Source: Pasteurella canis | Lineage (GTDB): Bacteria; Pseudomonadota; Gammaproteobacteria; Enterobacterales; Pasteurellaceae | NCBI RefSeq assembly: GCF_900454865.1 | Contig: NZ_UGTV01000015.1 | Span: forward strand, 434,001-498,000 | DNA: 64,000 bases | Direction: 5' to 3' | Shown: in pieces, positions 48,105 to 58,163 of the stretch | How positions within the stretch are numbered: position 1 is the first letter of the stretch | How the letters are laid out: each line of letters begins with the position of its first letter | Notes under the pieces: generated by a model | Database searches by the model: none | The model's input: only the letters and a program-made list of their open reading frames with translations | Told to the model about the DNA's origin: nothing | Translations under genes and position numbers: made by a program

Positions 48105-48278
48105 ACGTATGTAGAGGAGCGATCACTATAAGTATTTTTTCTGAGTGGATAACGATGAGGAAAAAGGAAAGGAGTGACTGCCGAAATCAATTAAGAGTCA
48201 TTTTAATTGGTTGGTGGCGTATTCGAAAGGAACGTCATTGTCATAGTCTTTTTTAAACTATGGAGCGCTACTGGCTAG
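48105..48278 (+). ncRNA. Lysine riboswitch (L box)
   Basis: The core of the lysine aptamer is readable in order: GTAGAGGAGCGATCAC at 48111, the AGTATTTTTTCTGAGTGG arm, GGAAAGGAGTGACTGCCGAAAT, the arm around GGTTGGTGGCGTATTCG, GTCATTGTCATAGTC, and ACTATGGAGCGCTACTG at about 48257-48273. These are the conserved elements of the L box, including the TCATAGT/ACTATGG helix and terminal GAGCGCTAC. It precedes a NhaC-family transporter, the known LysW context. The 90 bases after it hold no intrinsic terminator; a TTACCTGCCTTA segment could mask the AAGGTAG binding site, suggesting translational control. Confidence 0.93.
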
Positions 48279-48370
48279 GTTAGGTCTTAATTATTTTTTA
48301 CCTGCCTTATTTAGATCATTTCTATTATTTACTCAGTGGTTATTCCTTCATTATTATAAGGTAGAAACTT

Positions 48371-49894
48371 ATGGAACTTATCGATTATTCGACCTCTGTT
48401 TGGGCTGTTGTGCCGCCAATTCTGGCGCTTTTACTTGCAATTGTCACTCGTAGAGTGATTTTATCATTAAGCATCGGTATTCTTGTTGGTTCATTGATGC
48501 TTGCAGATTTTAATTTAGTTAATGCATTTAGTTATTTAAAAAATAATGTTATTTCATTGGCATATAATGATGAAGGATTAAATACAAATAATATTAATAT
48601 TGTATTATTTTTATTTTTACTTGGGGTATTAACCGCACTATTAACTGTTTCTGGGAGTAATCGTGCTTTTGCAGAATGGGCACAAAAACGAATTAAAGAT
48701 AGACGTGGTGCAAAATTGCTTGCGGCTTCTTTAGTATTCGTTACGTTTATTGATGATTATTTTCACAGTTTAGCTGTAGGAGCAATTGCGAGTCCTGTAA
48801 CTGATAAATTTAAGGTATCTCGAGCAAAATTAGCTTATATCCTTGACTCAACTGCAGCACCAATGTGTGTATTAATGCCAGTATCAAGTTGGGGGGCGTA
48901 TATTATTACACTAATCGCTGGATTACTTGCGACCTATTCTATTACAGAATATTCACCAATAGGTGCATTTATGACGATGAGTGCAATGAATTTTTATGCT
49001 ATTTTTTCTATTTTGATGGTATTTTTTGTTTCATATTATTCTTTTGATATTGGTTCAATGGTTCGTCACGAAAGAACCGCATTAGAACGTCATATTGAAA
49101 TCGAAGAAGAGCAGACAGGTGTACAAGGACATGTTCGCAACTTAATTTTACCTATTGCAGTGTTGATTTTAGCCACAGTTGGTATGATGATGTACACGGG
49201 AAATGAAGCACTTGCACAGGATGGTAAACCATTTGATATTCTGGGCGCGTTTGAGAATACAACAGTTGGCGTTTCTTTAGTTGTTGGTGGTGTTAGTGCA
49301 GTATTGATTTCGACGATTTGTATTGTATTAGATCGTCAAGTCAGTATTAATGAGTATGGCAAAGCGTGGATTGTTGGTATTAAATCGATGTTAGGGGCTG
49401 TGCTCATTTTATTATTTGCTTGGACCATTAATAATGTTGTAGGTGATATGAAAACGGGCGTGTATTTATCATCGCTAGTTTCTGATAGCTTACCAATTGC
49501 AGTATTACCAGCTTTATTATTTGTGTTGACAGCAGTAATGGCATTTTCAACAGGCACAAGTTGGGGCACATTTGGTATTATGCTACCAATTGCTGCAGCT
49601 ATTGCTGCAAATTCGGCACCAGAATTAATGTTACCATGCTTATCAGCTGTTATGGCAGGGGCGGTATGTGGGGATCATTGTTCGCCAATATCAGACACGA
49701 CAATTTTGTCTTCTACAGGTGCAAAGTGTAACCACATTGATCATGTTACAACACAATTTCCTTATGCTATGTTGATTGCAATATCTTCAATTGTAGGTTA
49801 TTTAGTACTTGGTTTTACTCAATCTGGTATACTTGGTTTTGTGACTACTGGTGGTGTATTGGTGGTGTTAGGATTTATTTTTAAACGAAATTAA
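48371..49894 (+). CDS. lysW: NhaC-family transporter under lysine riboswitch control (LysW)
   Basis: Inner-membrane transporter of the NhaC Na+/H+ antiporter superfamily, 507 residues with 11-12 hydrophobic helices. Family motifs include FIDDYFHSLAVG, ILDSTAAPMCVLMPVSSWGAYI, FSTGTSWGTFGIMLPIA and CGDHCSPISDTTILSS. NhaC proteins with a lysine riboswitch were proposed as lysine transporters (LysW); the sequence of the protein alone would only say Na+/H+ antiporter. The lysine assignment therefore rests on the riboswitch. Starts with AAGGTAG as binding site. Confidence 0.85.
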   Translation: MELIDYSTSVWAVVPPILALLLAIVTRRVILSLSIGILVGSLMLADFNLVNAFSYLKNNVISLAYNDEGLNTNNINIVLFLFLLGVLTALLTVSGSNRAFAEWAQKRIKDRRGAKLLAASLVFVTFIDDYFHSLAVGAIASPVTDKFKVSRAKLAYILDSTAAPMCVLMPVSSWGAYIITLIAGLLATYSITEYSPIGAFMTMSAMNFYAIFSILMVFFVSYYSFDIGSMVRHERTALERHIEIEEEQTGVQGHVRNLILPIAVLILATVGMMMYTGNEALAQDGKPFDILGAFENTTVGVSLVVGGVSAVLISTICIVLDRQVSINEYGKAWIVGIKSMLGAVLILLFAWTINNVVGDMKTGVYLSSLVSDSLPIAVLPALLFVLTAVMAFSTGTSWGTFGIMLPIAAAIAANSAPELMLPCLSAVMAGAVCGDHCSPISDTTILSSTGAKCNHIDHVTTQFPYAMLIAISSIVGYLVLGFTQSGILGFVTTGGVLVVLGFIFKRN

Positions 49895-49896
49895 AA

Positions 49897-49912
49897 TGTG
49901 ATCTATATCACA
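49897..49912. promoter_or_regulatory. Consensus CRP site just after lysW
   Basis: TGTGATCTATATCACA is a perfect TGTGA-N6-TCACA palindrome, three bases beyond the lysW stop and upstream of the lysW terminator. The next gene, ilvI, is about 280 bases away, so its target is unclear. Confidence 0.55.
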
Positions 49913-49948
49913 AATAATGTAAAAAATACTGTTTTAACTTATTTTATA

Positions 49949-49975
49949 AAATGCGGCAAGTTGCCGCATTTTTTA
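49949..49975 (+). terminator. lysW terminator
   Basis: AAATGCGGCAA (49949-49959) pairs with TTGCCGCATTT, followed by a T-rich run. Strong intrinsic terminator. Confidence 0.9.
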
Positions 49976-50193
49976 TTTAAATTTTTATATTTGTTTTATT
50001 AAGTTCTTATTTTTTTATTTTTTTTAGAATTTAATTCTTTTTTACTCTTTTTTTATCTTTATTTTTCATCAAAAAATGATAGACAAAAATGATACTTTTC
50101 AGTAAAACATATCTCAGATTAATTTTTAACATGATTGCAACAACATTATACAAAATCACATATAGATCAGTGCGGTTAATTTGAGAGGTGAAA

Positions 50194-51918
50194 ATGAAAA
50201 AGTTATCGGGCGCAGAAATGGTTGTACAGTCCTTAAGAGATGAGGGCGTTGAGTTTTTATTTGGTTATCCTGGTGGCTCAGTCTTAGATATTTATGATGC
50301 AATTCATACATTAGGGGGCATTGAGCATATTCTCGTTCGTCATGAACAGGCAGCTGTACATATGGCGGATGGTTATGCAAGAGCAACAGGAAAAGTAGGA
50401 TGTGTTTTAGTCACATCGGGTCCTGGGGCAACGAACACGATTACTGGGATTGCGACGGCTTATATGGACTCTATTCCAATGGTAATACTTTCAGGACAAG
50501 TTATGTCTGGTCTGATCGGTAGTGATGCTTTTCAAGAATGTGATATGGTGGGCATTTCACGTCCAGTCGTTAAACATAGTTTTTTAGTCAAGTCTGCCGA
50601 AGAGATTCCAGAGACAATTAAGAAAGCATTTTATATTGCCTCAACTGGGCGACCTGGTCCAGTCGTGATTGATTTGCCAAAAGATGTAGTGAATCCAGCA
50701 AATAAATTTATTTATCGTTATCCAGAAAAGATTGAATTACGTTCTTATAATCCCACAACTCAAGGACACAAAGGGCAAATTAAGCGAGCGTTAAAAGCAT
50801 TATTAGTGGCTAAAAAGCCAGTATTATTTATTGGTGGAGGGGTTGTGACAGCCAATTGTAGTGAGCCGTTAACGAAGTTTGCTCAAACCTTGAACTTACC
50901 TGTTACCTCTTCTTTGATGGGATTGGGCGCTTATCCTAGTTCGGATAAGCAATTTTTAGGTATGTTAGGTATGCATGGTACTTATGAAGCAAATAATGCA
51001 ATGCACCATAGTGATTTAATCTTAGGGATTGGTGTTCGTTTTGATGACCGTACGACGAATAATTTAGCAAAATATTGCCCAAATGCGAAAGTGATACATA
51101 TTGATATCGATCCTACATCAATTTCAAAAAATGTATTTGCTACCATTCCAATTGTGGGTAGTGCAGAAAATGTTTTAGCTGAATTTCTATCTTTATTAGA
51201 GGATGAGAATTTATTGAAATCGCAAGCATCATTAGAAGAATGGTGGCGAGAAATTGAAGCTTGGAAAGCAAGAAGATGTTTATCATTTGATCGAGATAGC
51301 CAAGTTATTAAGCCTCAACAAGTAATGGAAATGGTTCATCGCTTAACCAATGGTGAGGCTTATGTGGCATCAGATGTAGGACAACATCAAATGTTTGCTG
51401 CATTACATTATCCATTCAATAAACCTCGCCGTTGGATTAATTCTGGTGGGTTAGGCACAATGGGGTTTGGTTTGCCTGCTGCGTTAGGGGTGAAATTAGC
51501 TTATCCTGATGCGACAGTGATATGTGTGACTGGGGATGGAAGTATCCAAATGAATATTCAGGAGTTATCAACTGCACAGCAATATGAAATTCCCATTGTG
51601 ATCATCAGTTTAAATAATCGTTTCTTAGGTATGGTGAAACAATGGCAAGATTTAATTTATTCAGGACGTCATTCGCAATCGTATATGAATTCGTTACCTG
51701 ATTTTGTCAAATTAGCAGAAGCTTATGGACATGTCGGTATCCAAATTAATACGCCTGATGAGCTAGAACAAAAATTAACCCAAGCATTTTCGATGAAAGA
51801 CAAACTCGTTTTTGTTGATATTAATGTTGATGCGACTGAGCATGTTTACCCAATGCAAGTACGCGGCGGTGCAATGAATGAAATGATTTTAACTAAACCG
51901 GAGAATACTCATGCGTAG
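50194..51918 (+). CDS. ilvI: Acetolactate synthase large subunit (isozyme III)
   Basis: TPP-dependent enzyme of valine, leucine and isoleucine synthesis (EC 2.2.1.6). 574 residues from the ATG at 50194, chosen over an in-frame GTG six bases earlier because GAGAGG is correctly placed and MKKLSGAEM is the family start. Motifs: [10 protein letters not shown], the catalytic Glu in [27 protein letters not shown], and the TPP site [15 protein letters not shown]. It overlaps ilvH by 8 bases. A short ORF (50131-50184) ends at its binding site. Confidence 0.96.
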   Translation: MKKLSGAEMVVQSLRDEGVEFLFGYPGGSVLDIYDAIHTLGGIEHILVRHEQAAVHMADGYARATGKVGCVLVTSGPGATNTITGIATAYMDSIPMVILSGQVMSGLIGSDAFQECDMVGISRPVVKHSFLVKSAEEIPETIKKAFYIASTGRPGPVVIDLPKDVVNPANKFIYRYPEKIELRSYNPTTQGHKGQIKRALKALLVAKKPVLFIGGGVVTANCSEPLTKFAQTLNLPVTSSLMGLGAYPSSDKQFLGMLGMHGTYEANNAMHHSDLILGIGVRFDDRTTNNLAKYCPNAKVIHIDIDPTSISKNVFATIPIVGSAENVLAEFLSLLEDENLLKSQASLEEWWREIEAWKARRCLSFDRDSQVIKPQQVMEMVHRLTNGEAYVASDVGQHQMFAALHYPFNKPRRWINSGGLGTMGFGLPAALGVKLAYPDATVICVTGDGSIQMNIQELSTAQQYEIPIVIISLNNRFLGMVKQWQDLIYSGRHSQSYMNSLPDFVKLAEAYGHVGIQINTPDELEQKLTQAFSMKDKLVFVDINVDATEHVYPMQVRGGAMNEMILTKPENTHA

Positions 51919-52402
51919 AATTTTATCTGTCTTACTAGAAAATGAATCAGGTGCATTATCACGTGTTGTTGGGTTATTTTCACAACGTGCTTTTAATATT
52001 GAAAGTTTAACTGTTGCCCCAACTGATGATCCTACTTTATCTCGAATGACGATTGAAGCTTATGGTGATGAACAAATACTTGAACAAATCGAAAAGCAAC
52101 TGCATAAACTTGTTGATGTGTTTAAAGTAATCAATTTGAGTGATTGTGAACATGTCGAACGAGAGGTCCTTTTGATTAAAGTGAGAGCACAAGGGAATTC
52201 TCGTGATGAATTAAAACGTCTAGCTGATATTTATCGTGGGCAGATTGTTGATGTGACAACCAAATCTTATACGATCCAATTAACAGGTACAAAAGATAAG
52301 CTAGATGCTTTTATTACAGCAGTTAAAGAAGAAACGACTATTATTGAGGTTGTTCGTTCTGGCTTGATTAGCCTTTCTCGCGGTGAAAAAAATTGTTTAT
52401 AA
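51911..52402 (+). CDS. ilvH: Acetolactate synthase small subunit (isozyme III)
   Basis: Regulatory subunit giving valine feedback inhibition. 163 residues. N-terminal ACT domain: [32 protein letters not shown], then a second ACT-like half ([27 protein letters not shown]). Start overlaps the end of ilvI, so the two are translationally coupled. No clear terminator follows. Confidence 0.96.
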   Translation: MRRILSVLLENESGALSRVVGLFSQRAFNIESLTVAPTDDPTLSRMTIEAYGDEQILEQIEKQLHKLVDVFKVINLSDCEHVEREVLLIKVRAQGNSRDELKRLADIYRGQIVDVTTKSYTIQLTGTKDKLDAFITAVKEETTIIEVVRSGLISLSRGEKNCL

Positions 52403-52650
52403 CATAATAGAGGCTTGGAAATGATTGAAAGTGCGGTCAACTTTTCAAGAATTTGGCTGAATTTCTTATTTTGAGAGCGAGATCAAATATTATGTATTTG
52501 TATTTTGTTATTTTAAAAAATTAAATATATAATTTTATCCATATACAAATTTTTACGTAAATTTACAAAAAATAGTTGTGTTAGTTATTATTGACTTTTT
52601 ATTAGATAAAAAGAACTTGAAAAGCATAACGTGTTTTTTAAGGAGTGAAA

Positions 52651-53634
52651 GTGAAATTAGAGGAACTCGCCAAACTAGCAGGTGTTTCGCGTACAACAGC
52701 CAGTTATGTAGTAAATGGAAAGGCTAAACATTATCGTGTCAGTGATAAGACAATTGAAAAAGTTGAAGAACTGATAAAAAAATATGATTTTAAGCCTAAT
52801 GCTATGGCAGCAGGGTTACGCGCAGGTAAAAGCCATACGATTGGTTTAATTGTACCAGATTTTGAAAATGCCAGTTATGCTAAAATTGCTAGCCGTTTAG
52901 AGGCTGGATTTCGTGAGAAAGGCTACCAGCTTTTAATTGCTTGTTCCAATGATAATCCAGATCATGAGATTAAGTGTGCAAAGCATTTGTTTCAACGTCA
53001 AATAGATGCACTTATTGTTTCAACGGCATTACCTTGTGATACCGATTTTTATCAGCGTTTTGCAAATGTGCCTGTTGTTGGCTTTGACCGCCGTTTAAAT
53101 ATGAATGAAATGATGTTATTAACTGATGACGAAGGCGACTCTTATCGTTTAGCTCAACGTTTGCTTAAAACCCATTCAGATAAAAGAATATTATTTTTAA
53201 GTGCATTACCTGAGTTCTCAGTCAGTTATAAGCGAGAGTCTGGCTTTCGTAATGCACTAAACCAACAAAACATAGACGTTGATTACCTTTATGCAAAGCA
53301 ATTTCATAAGCTAGCAAGTGCAGAGGTATTTACTGACTGGTTAGATAAAAATGCTTTACCCGAAGCAATTTTTGTGACTTCTTTAACGTTATTACAAGGT
53401 GTTTTTCAGGTGTTAATTAAACGTTATAACAGTATTCCTAAAGAACTTGTTATTGCGACTTTTGGTCATCATGAAATGCTAGATGTATTGGAAAATAAAG
53501 TGATTTGTTGTGTACAGAATCACGAGAAAATAGCGCAGTCTTTGTTAAGTCTTGTGATTCATAAAATGAAAGCAAAGAATATCAAACAACCACAGGAAGT
53601 GATAGTACGAGAGCTGCTGGAGTCGCGTACTTAA
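52651..53634 (+). CDS. cra: Catabolite repressor/activator Cra (FruR), LacI family
   Basis: Transcription factor that senses fructose-1-phosphate or fructose-1,6-bisphosphate. 327 residues from a GTG at 52651, preceded by AAGGAG and giving the family start MKLEELAKLAGVSRTTASYVVNG; an in-frame GTG six bases earlier overlaps the binding site. The helix-turn-helix and hinge (YRVSDKTIEKV, NAMAAGLRAGKS) match E. coli Cra, as do LVIACSND-like and LFLSALPEFSVSYKRESGFR effector-domain segments. Its stop overlaps that of the convergent sanA gene. In E. coli cra is also downstream of ilvIH. Confidence 0.93.
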   Translation: MKLEELAKLAGVSRTTASYVVNGKAKHYRVSDKTIEKVEELIKKYDFKPNAMAAGLRAGKSHTIGLIVPDFENASYAKIASRLEAGFREKGYQLLIACSNDNPDHEIKCAKHLFQRQIDALIVSTALPCDTDFYQRFANVPVVGFDRRLNMNEMMLLTDDEGDSYRLAQRLLKTHSDKRILFLSALPEFSVSYKRESGFRNALNQQNIDVDYLYAKQFHKLASAEVFTDWLDKNALPEAIFVTSLTLLQGVFQVLIKRYNSIPKELVIATFGHHEMLDVLENKVICCVQNHEKIAQSLLSLVIHKMKAKNIKQPQEVIVRELLESRT

Positions 53635-54344
53635 ATCAAATGGTTGCTGAGTTCAAGCTCAGCAATCGGTACACTTGCTGGTGGAGGGAGTGGTTCTGGT
53701 GTGCCAAGAAAGTGAGGTTCTTTTTCCATTAGCAAATCCAGTATGGCAAGTATTCGTGCGAAAAATTCACGAAAGCGGACAAAATAATGCCCGTGAGGGT
53801 ATTCAGCAACAAAACAAATTGCATCAATATCATAGTATTTAGCGATAAATAAAGCTCGTTCACAATGAAATTTTTGCGTAATAATCGTGAATGAATGTGC
53901 TTTAAAGACCTGTTCTGCACGTATTACTGAATCTAATGTACGAAATCCTGCGAAATCCATATACATAAATTCTTGTGGTATTCCCATTTTACGCAAATCT
54001 TTAAACATACTACGGGGTTCATTATATTGACTCGTACGATTGTCTCCACTCAATAATAAATAATCAATTTTACGTGTAGCAAATACTTCATAAGCTGCCA
54101 GTAGTCTATTGTGGTAGAAAAGATTCAACGTATTTTTATCAAAATATTTGGAAGTACCGAGTACGACACCATAAGGACGGTAAGGTAGTTCATTGACATC
54201 AGTATAAATATGTTGTCGAACATAAAAGCTAATTGCTTGATCGATTAGGATTAATAGCACAATAAAAGATGACACACCAATAAGTAAGTAGCGAAATAAT
54301 CGCTTTAAGTATTGAGGAGAGAAAAACGTAAAAATGGATGTCAT
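53631..54344 (-). CDS. sanA: SanA-like DUF218 membrane protein
   Basis: Envelope protein of the SanA/YdcF (DUF218) family, linked in E. coli to vancomycin exclusion at high temperature. 237 residues from the ATG at 54342-54344; the frame continues 57 codons upstream but that part looks non-coding and would overlap metX. One N-terminal membrane helix (about 16-37), then YGVVLGTSKYF, YLLLSGDNRTSQYNEP, FAGFRTLDSVIRAE and IITQKFHCERALFIA. The exact enzymatic role is unknown. The stop overlaps that of convergent cra. Confidence 0.88.
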   Translation of the reverse strand: MTSIFTFFSPQYLKRLFRYLLIGVSSFIVLLILIDQAISFYVRQHIYTDVNELPYRPYGVVLGTSKYFDKNTLNLFYHNRLLAAYEVFATRKIDYLLLSGDNRTSQYNEPRSMFKDLRKMGIPQEFMYMDFAGFRTLDSVIRAEQVFKAHSFTIITQKFHCERALFIAKYYDIDAICFVAEYPHGHYFVRFREFFARILAILDLLMEKEPHFLGTPEPLPPPASVPIAELELSNHLI

Positions 54345-54481
54345 GTTAAAGCTATCATTACTGTTTTGAAACCAGTCTTCACCATAATGAAAAAACAGTT
54401 GAAGTGCAAGCTGAATTTTAGTAGATTTGTACGTAAAGACGTTTAGATGTCTATTTTGTTGGGGAATGAAGATAATGAAAT

Positions 54482-55579
54482 ATGGGCAGTAAGATGGCAG
54501 TAAAGAAAGTAACATTGTTTACAGAAAAAGGATTTCCTTTGAGTTTAGGCGGTAAGTTGAAATATGTTGATGTCGCATACCAAACTTATGGTGTACTAAA
54601 TGCTGATAAAAGTAATGCTGTATTAATTTGTCATGCCTTAACTGGTGATGCACAACCGTATTTTACAGAAAATAGTCAACAAGGTTGGTGGCAAAGTTTT
54701 ATGGGGGATGGATTGGCGTTAGATACCTCTCGCTATTTTTTCATTTGCTCTAATGTCTTAGGTGGCTGTCAAGGCACAACAGGTCCATCGTCGATTAACC
54801 CTGATACAAATAAACCCTATGGGAGTCAATTTCCTAATGTGATTGTACAAGATATGGTAAGACTACAAAAAGCTTTATTAGATTATCTTGAGATTCCGCA
54901 TTTACATGCTGTTGTCGGAGGCTCTTTTGGTGGTATGCAAGCAACACAATGGGCTATTGATTACCCCAATTTTGTGGATAATGTCCTCAATTTATGCTCA
55001 TCATTGTTATTCAGTGCAGAGGCGATTGGCTTTAATCATGTTATGCGTCAAGCAGTAATTAATGATCCTCATTTTAATAATGGCGATTATTATGGATATC
55101 AACCACCAGAACAAGGATTAGCCATAGCTCGTATGTTGGGAATGCTCACTTATAGAACTGATCTGCAATTAACTAAGGCTTTTGGGCGAGCAATAAAATC
55201 AGAGGCCCAATTTTGGGGAGATTATTTTCAGGTTGAGTCTTATCTAAGCTATCAAGGAAAAAAATTCTTAGGGCGCTTTGATGCAAATAGCTATCTTCAT
55301 TTATTAAGGGCATTAGATTTATATGATCCTAGTTGGCACTATGAGAATATGTCTGCAGCATTATCAAGAATCACAGCACGCTACACGCTAGTAGCTATTG
55401 AAAATGATCAGTTGTTTAAATTAGCTGAATTACATAAGAGTAAGACACTATTAGAACAGAGCGGCGTTAATTTGAATTATTATCAGTTTGCTTCTGATTA
55501 TGGCCATGATGCGTTCTTAGTTGATTATACTTTATTTGAAAGTAAGATTCGTGATGGTTTAGCAGGTGATCCTCTTTAG
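54482..55579 (+). CDS. metX: Homoserine O-acetyltransferase
   Basis: Acetylates homoserine for methionine synthesis (EC 2.3.1.31), the MetX alpha/beta-hydrolase type rather than enterobacterial MetA. 365 residues as drawn; ATG at 54494 (MAVKKVTLF) is an equally plausible start. Motifs: [27 protein letters not shown], nucleophile elbow VGGSFGGMQ (about residue 140) and the C-terminal [11 protein letters not shown] containing the catalytic His. The Asp is in NDQLF. Confidence 0.96.
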   Translation: MGSKMAVKKVTLFTEKGFPLSLGGKLKYVDVAYQTYGVLNADKSNAVLICHALTGDAQPYFTENSQQGWWQSFMGDGLALDTSRYFFICSNVLGGCQGTTGPSSINPDTNKPYGSQFPNVIVQDMVRLQKALLDYLEIPHLHAVVGGSFGGMQATQWAIDYPNFVDNVLNLCSSLLFSAEAIGFNHVMRQAVINDPHFNNGDYYGYQPPEQGLAIARMLGMLTYRTDLQLTKAFGRAIKSEAQFWGDYFQVESYLSYQGKKFLGRFDANSYLHLLRALDLYDPSWHYENMSAALSRITARYTLVAIENDQLFKLAELHKSKTLLEQSGVNLNYYQFASDYGHDAFLVDYTLFESKIRDGLAGDPL

Positions 55580-55628
55580 TTTTTTCAAATAATCAATCAA
55601 GTAATAAGTTGCTTAGTGGTTTAAATTG

Positions 55629-56114
55629 TCATTTTAAGTTGACAATAGTCATTTGATGTTCTCTGAATTGTTGTACAAGATCAGTAAGTCTGATTTTATT
55701 TGGCAATACTAATGTTGGTGCAATTTCAAAAAGAGGGACAATCACAAACTCTCGATTGTGCATATCATAATGTGGAATTGTTAAACGTTCTGTCTGTATG
55801 ATCTCATTATCATAAAGTAAAATATCAAGATCCAACGTTCTTTCTCCCCAACGACGTAAGCGTATACGCCCTTGCGTATTTTCAATTTGTTGTAGGTGGT
55901 CAAGCAATGTAAATGCAGGAAGGTCAGTTTGTAAATAGGCTACAGCATTAACATAATCAGGCTGATCTTGTGGTCCAAGAGGTTTACTTTGATAGAAAGA
56001 ACTGGATTTAATGAGTACAGTATGAGGTAGCTGATTAAGTACTTTTAATGCCGTATTTAGTTGTGCAATTGGCGTACTTAAATTGCTACCTAATGCAATA
56101 TAGACAGGCTTCAT
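55629..56114 (-). CDS. folK: 7,8-dihydro-6-hydroxymethylpterin pyrophosphokinase
   Basis: Folate pathway kinase (EC 2.7.6.3). 161 residues. N-terminal IALGSNL, the loop FYQSKPLGPQDQPDYVNAV and the signature RWGERTLDLDILLYDN with the metal-binding DLD pair. It follows pcnB by 20 bases on the minus strand, the usual pcnB-folK pair. Confidence 0.96.
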   Translation of the reverse strand: MKPVYIALGSNLSTPIAQLNTALKVLNQLPHTVLIKSSSFYQSKPLGPQDQPDYVNAVAYLQTDLPAFTLLDHLQQIENTQGRIRLRRWGERTLDLDILLYDNEIIQTERLTIPHYDMHNREFVIVPLFEIAPTLVLPNKIRLTDLVQQFREHQMTIVNLK

Positions 56115-56134
56115 TATGCTACCTCTTACTTCTC

Positions 56135-57637
56135 TTATTGTAATGGTCTTGGTTTACGACGTTTTCTAGAACGATAGTATTTTTTCTTTGGTTTTGGATG
56201 CAAACGTTGTTGCTCCTGCACCAATAAATCACGTTGTTCTATGTTACTAAACTGATATTCATGCCACCAAGTCGCAAGTTCAATAGCCTCACTACCTTCA
56301 ATTTCGGCTCGCATGGCAAGTAAATCAAATGCTGCACGAAATTTAGGATGTTCCATTGTTCGTATCGGGTTCTGCCCTGTACGCTTCAGCAATTGTAACT
56401 GTAGGAACCAGATATCACGAATAACGGATGTGTGTCTACGTGGTGCAGCAAGCGCGATGCAAAAAGCATCCAGAATCTCATTACTTGCGAGTGCGTAAGC
56501 ATCATGATTATTCAATCCACCTTCATTTTTCAGTATTTCTACTTTTTCACGTAGGGGATACCAAAAAAATGCAGCAAATAAGAAAGCAGGGTTAATCCGT
56601 AATTTATCAGCAACACGCTCATCTGTTGAAGTGAGTGCTTTTAAAATCATGCGTTCAGTAAAATTATCTCCTTTCGCGGTAAAATAAGGCATTAATGTAG
56701 GAAATAATTGTTCAAATAAATGATATTCACGCAATAATTGATAAGTTTTTACTCCATGACCCGTTTGTAATAATTTTAAGCTTTCATCAAATAAACGGGC
56801 TGGTGGAATGTTTTTAAGTAAATGAGCCAACTGTCGGATTGGCTGTTCACTGGGGTTTTCTAAAAACATATCCAGTTTAGCCATGAAGCGAATTGCACGT
56901 AGCATACGCACAGGATCTTCTTGATAACGTATAGCAGGATCACCAATTAAACGTAATTTACCTGCCTTCAGATCTTCAATACCATTAAAATAATCACGTA
57001 GAGTATTGTCTTGAGGATTATAGTATAAAGCATTGACAGTAAAATCACGACGCTGAGCATCTTGTTCTAGCGTGCCATAAACATTATCGCGTAATAACAT
57101 ACCTTGCTCACTTTGTTTGGCATGATTTTCGTTACGGCTTTCAGTATGATTTGCTCGGAATGTAGCAACTTCAATAACATCTCGTCCAAACATAATGTGT
57201 GCAAGACGAAAACGGCGACCCACTAATCGGCATTGACGTTGAAAAATTGTTTGGATTTGTTCTGGGCGAGCATTTGTCACAACGTCAAAATCTTTAGGAT
57301 GTTTACCCAATAATAAATCTCTTAAACATCCACCAACAATATAAGCTTCAAATCCTTGACGGTGTAGCTTTTCTACGACAGTTAATGCATTACGACTAAT
57401 CATACGTGGAGTAATACCATGTAGAGAAGCTTTGATTACATGTTTATCGTAATAATAAGAAGTTTTAGAGGGTTTGGGAGGTTGCGTATCATGCTGAATA
57501 ACAGTGCTAGAACCTTCTTCTACCTTTGTTATTGTTGCGCTTGAATGAATTGCATCTGTTTTTTCTCGTTCGACTAAATAGGCTTTTGTTTTTTTATTAA
57601 ACAGATTTTTGATGTACTTTAAAATAATAGACCTCAT
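56135..57637 (-). CDS. pcnB: Poly(A) polymerase I
   Basis: Adds poly(A) to RNA 3' ends and so promotes decay. 500 residues. The class II nucleotidyltransferase core is at about 87-135: VVEKLHRQGFEAYIVGGCLRDLL, then GKHPKDFDVVTNARPEQ with the catalytic Asp pair, RDFTVNALYYNP and DPVRMLRAIRF. The C-terminus is strongly basic (KPKKKYYRSRKRRKPRP). The N-terminal 60 residues are unconserved, so a later start is possible. A USS hairpin separates it from dksA. Confidence 0.94.
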   Translation of the reverse strand: MRSIILKYIKNLFNKKTKAYLVEREKTDAIHSSATITKVEEGSSTVIQHDTQPPKPSKTSYYYDKHVIKASLHGITPRMISRNALTVVEKLHRQGFEAYIVGGCLRDLLLGKHPKDFDVVTNARPEQIQTIFQRQCRLVGRRFRLAHIMFGRDVIEVATFRANHTESRNENHAKQSEQGMLLRDNVYGTLEQDAQRRDFTVNALYYNPQDNTLRDYFNGIEDLKAGKLRLIGDPAIRYQEDPVRMLRAIRFMAKLDMFLENPSEQPIRQLAHLLKNIPPARLFDESLKLLQTGHGVKTYQLLREYHLFEQLFPTLMPYFTAKGDNFTERMILKALTSTDERVADKLRINPAFLFAAFFWYPLREKVEILKNEGGLNNHDAYALASNEILDAFCIALAAPRRHTSVIRDIWFLQLQLLKRTGQNPIRTMEHPKFRAAFDLLAMRAEIEGSEAIELATWWHEYQFSNIEQRDLLVQEQQRLHPKPKKKYYRSRKRRKPRPLQ

Positions 57638-57661
57638 CCAGAGTATTTTATTTTCTAGTCA

Positions 57662-57688
57662 AAAGTGCGGTAAAAATCACCGCACTTT
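57662..57688 (-). terminator. Paired uptake signals after dksA
   Basis: AAAGTGCGGT (57662-57671) and ACCGCACTTT (57679-57688) form a 10-bp stem with a 7-base loop, 38 bases beyond the dksA stop; on the minus strand T-rich sequence follows. Confidence 0.65.
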
Positions 57689-57725
57689 AAATTAAATCTT
57701 CTTTTATTTGAAGTTAAAATTAGAA

Positions 57726-58163
57726 TTAACCAATCATTTGTTTTTCACGAATTTCTGCGAGTGTTTTACAATCAATACATAGATCAGCTGTAGGACGCGC
57801 TTCTAAACGGCGAATACCAATTTCAATACCACAAGAATCACAATAACCAAAATCACCCGTTTCAAGTTTTTTCAATGTGTTTTCAATTTTTTTCATGAGT
57901 TTTCTTTCACGATCTCTTGTGCGTAGTTCCAAACTAAATTCTTCTTCTTGAGTAGCACGATCGGCTGGATCAGGGAAATTGGAGGCTTCATCTTGCATAT
58001 GTGCAACTGTACGGCTTGCTTCTTCTACAATTTGATCATGCCATGCTTGTAGAATTTTTTTAAAATGAAGTAATTGCGCTTCATTCATGTACTCTTCGCC
58101 TGCTTTTTCTTTATAAGGCTCAACACCAGCTAGGGCTAATATACTTAAAGAGGATTTAGACAT
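57726..58163 (-). CDS. dksA: RNA polymerase-binding transcription factor DksA
   Basis: Acts with ppGpp on RNA polymerase through the secondary channel. 145 residues. A coiled-coil with the tip acidic pair in [14 protein letters not shown] (about 68-81) and the four-cysteine zinc finger CDSCG...CIDC (about 111-135) are complete. AGGAGAT precedes the ATG. It sits upstream of pcnB-folK as in many gammaproteobacteria. Confidence 0.96.
   Translation of the reverse strand: MSKSSLSILALAGVEPYKEKAGEEYMNEAQLLHFKKILQAWHDQIVEEASRTVAHMQDEASNFPDPADRATQEEEFSLELRTRDRERKLMKKIENTLKKLETGDFGYCDSCGIEIGIRRLEARPTADLCIDCKTLAEIREKQMIG

Noticed and set aside
48053-48256. 67-codon plus-strand ORF upstream of lysW
   Set aside because: It coincides with the lysine riboswitch aptamer, whose conserved bases fully explain the sequence; no binding site or family resemblance.
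54345-54515. 57-codon N-terminal extension of sanA
   Set aside because: Would overlap the metX start and shows no similarity to SanA, whose membrane helix follows the later ATG.
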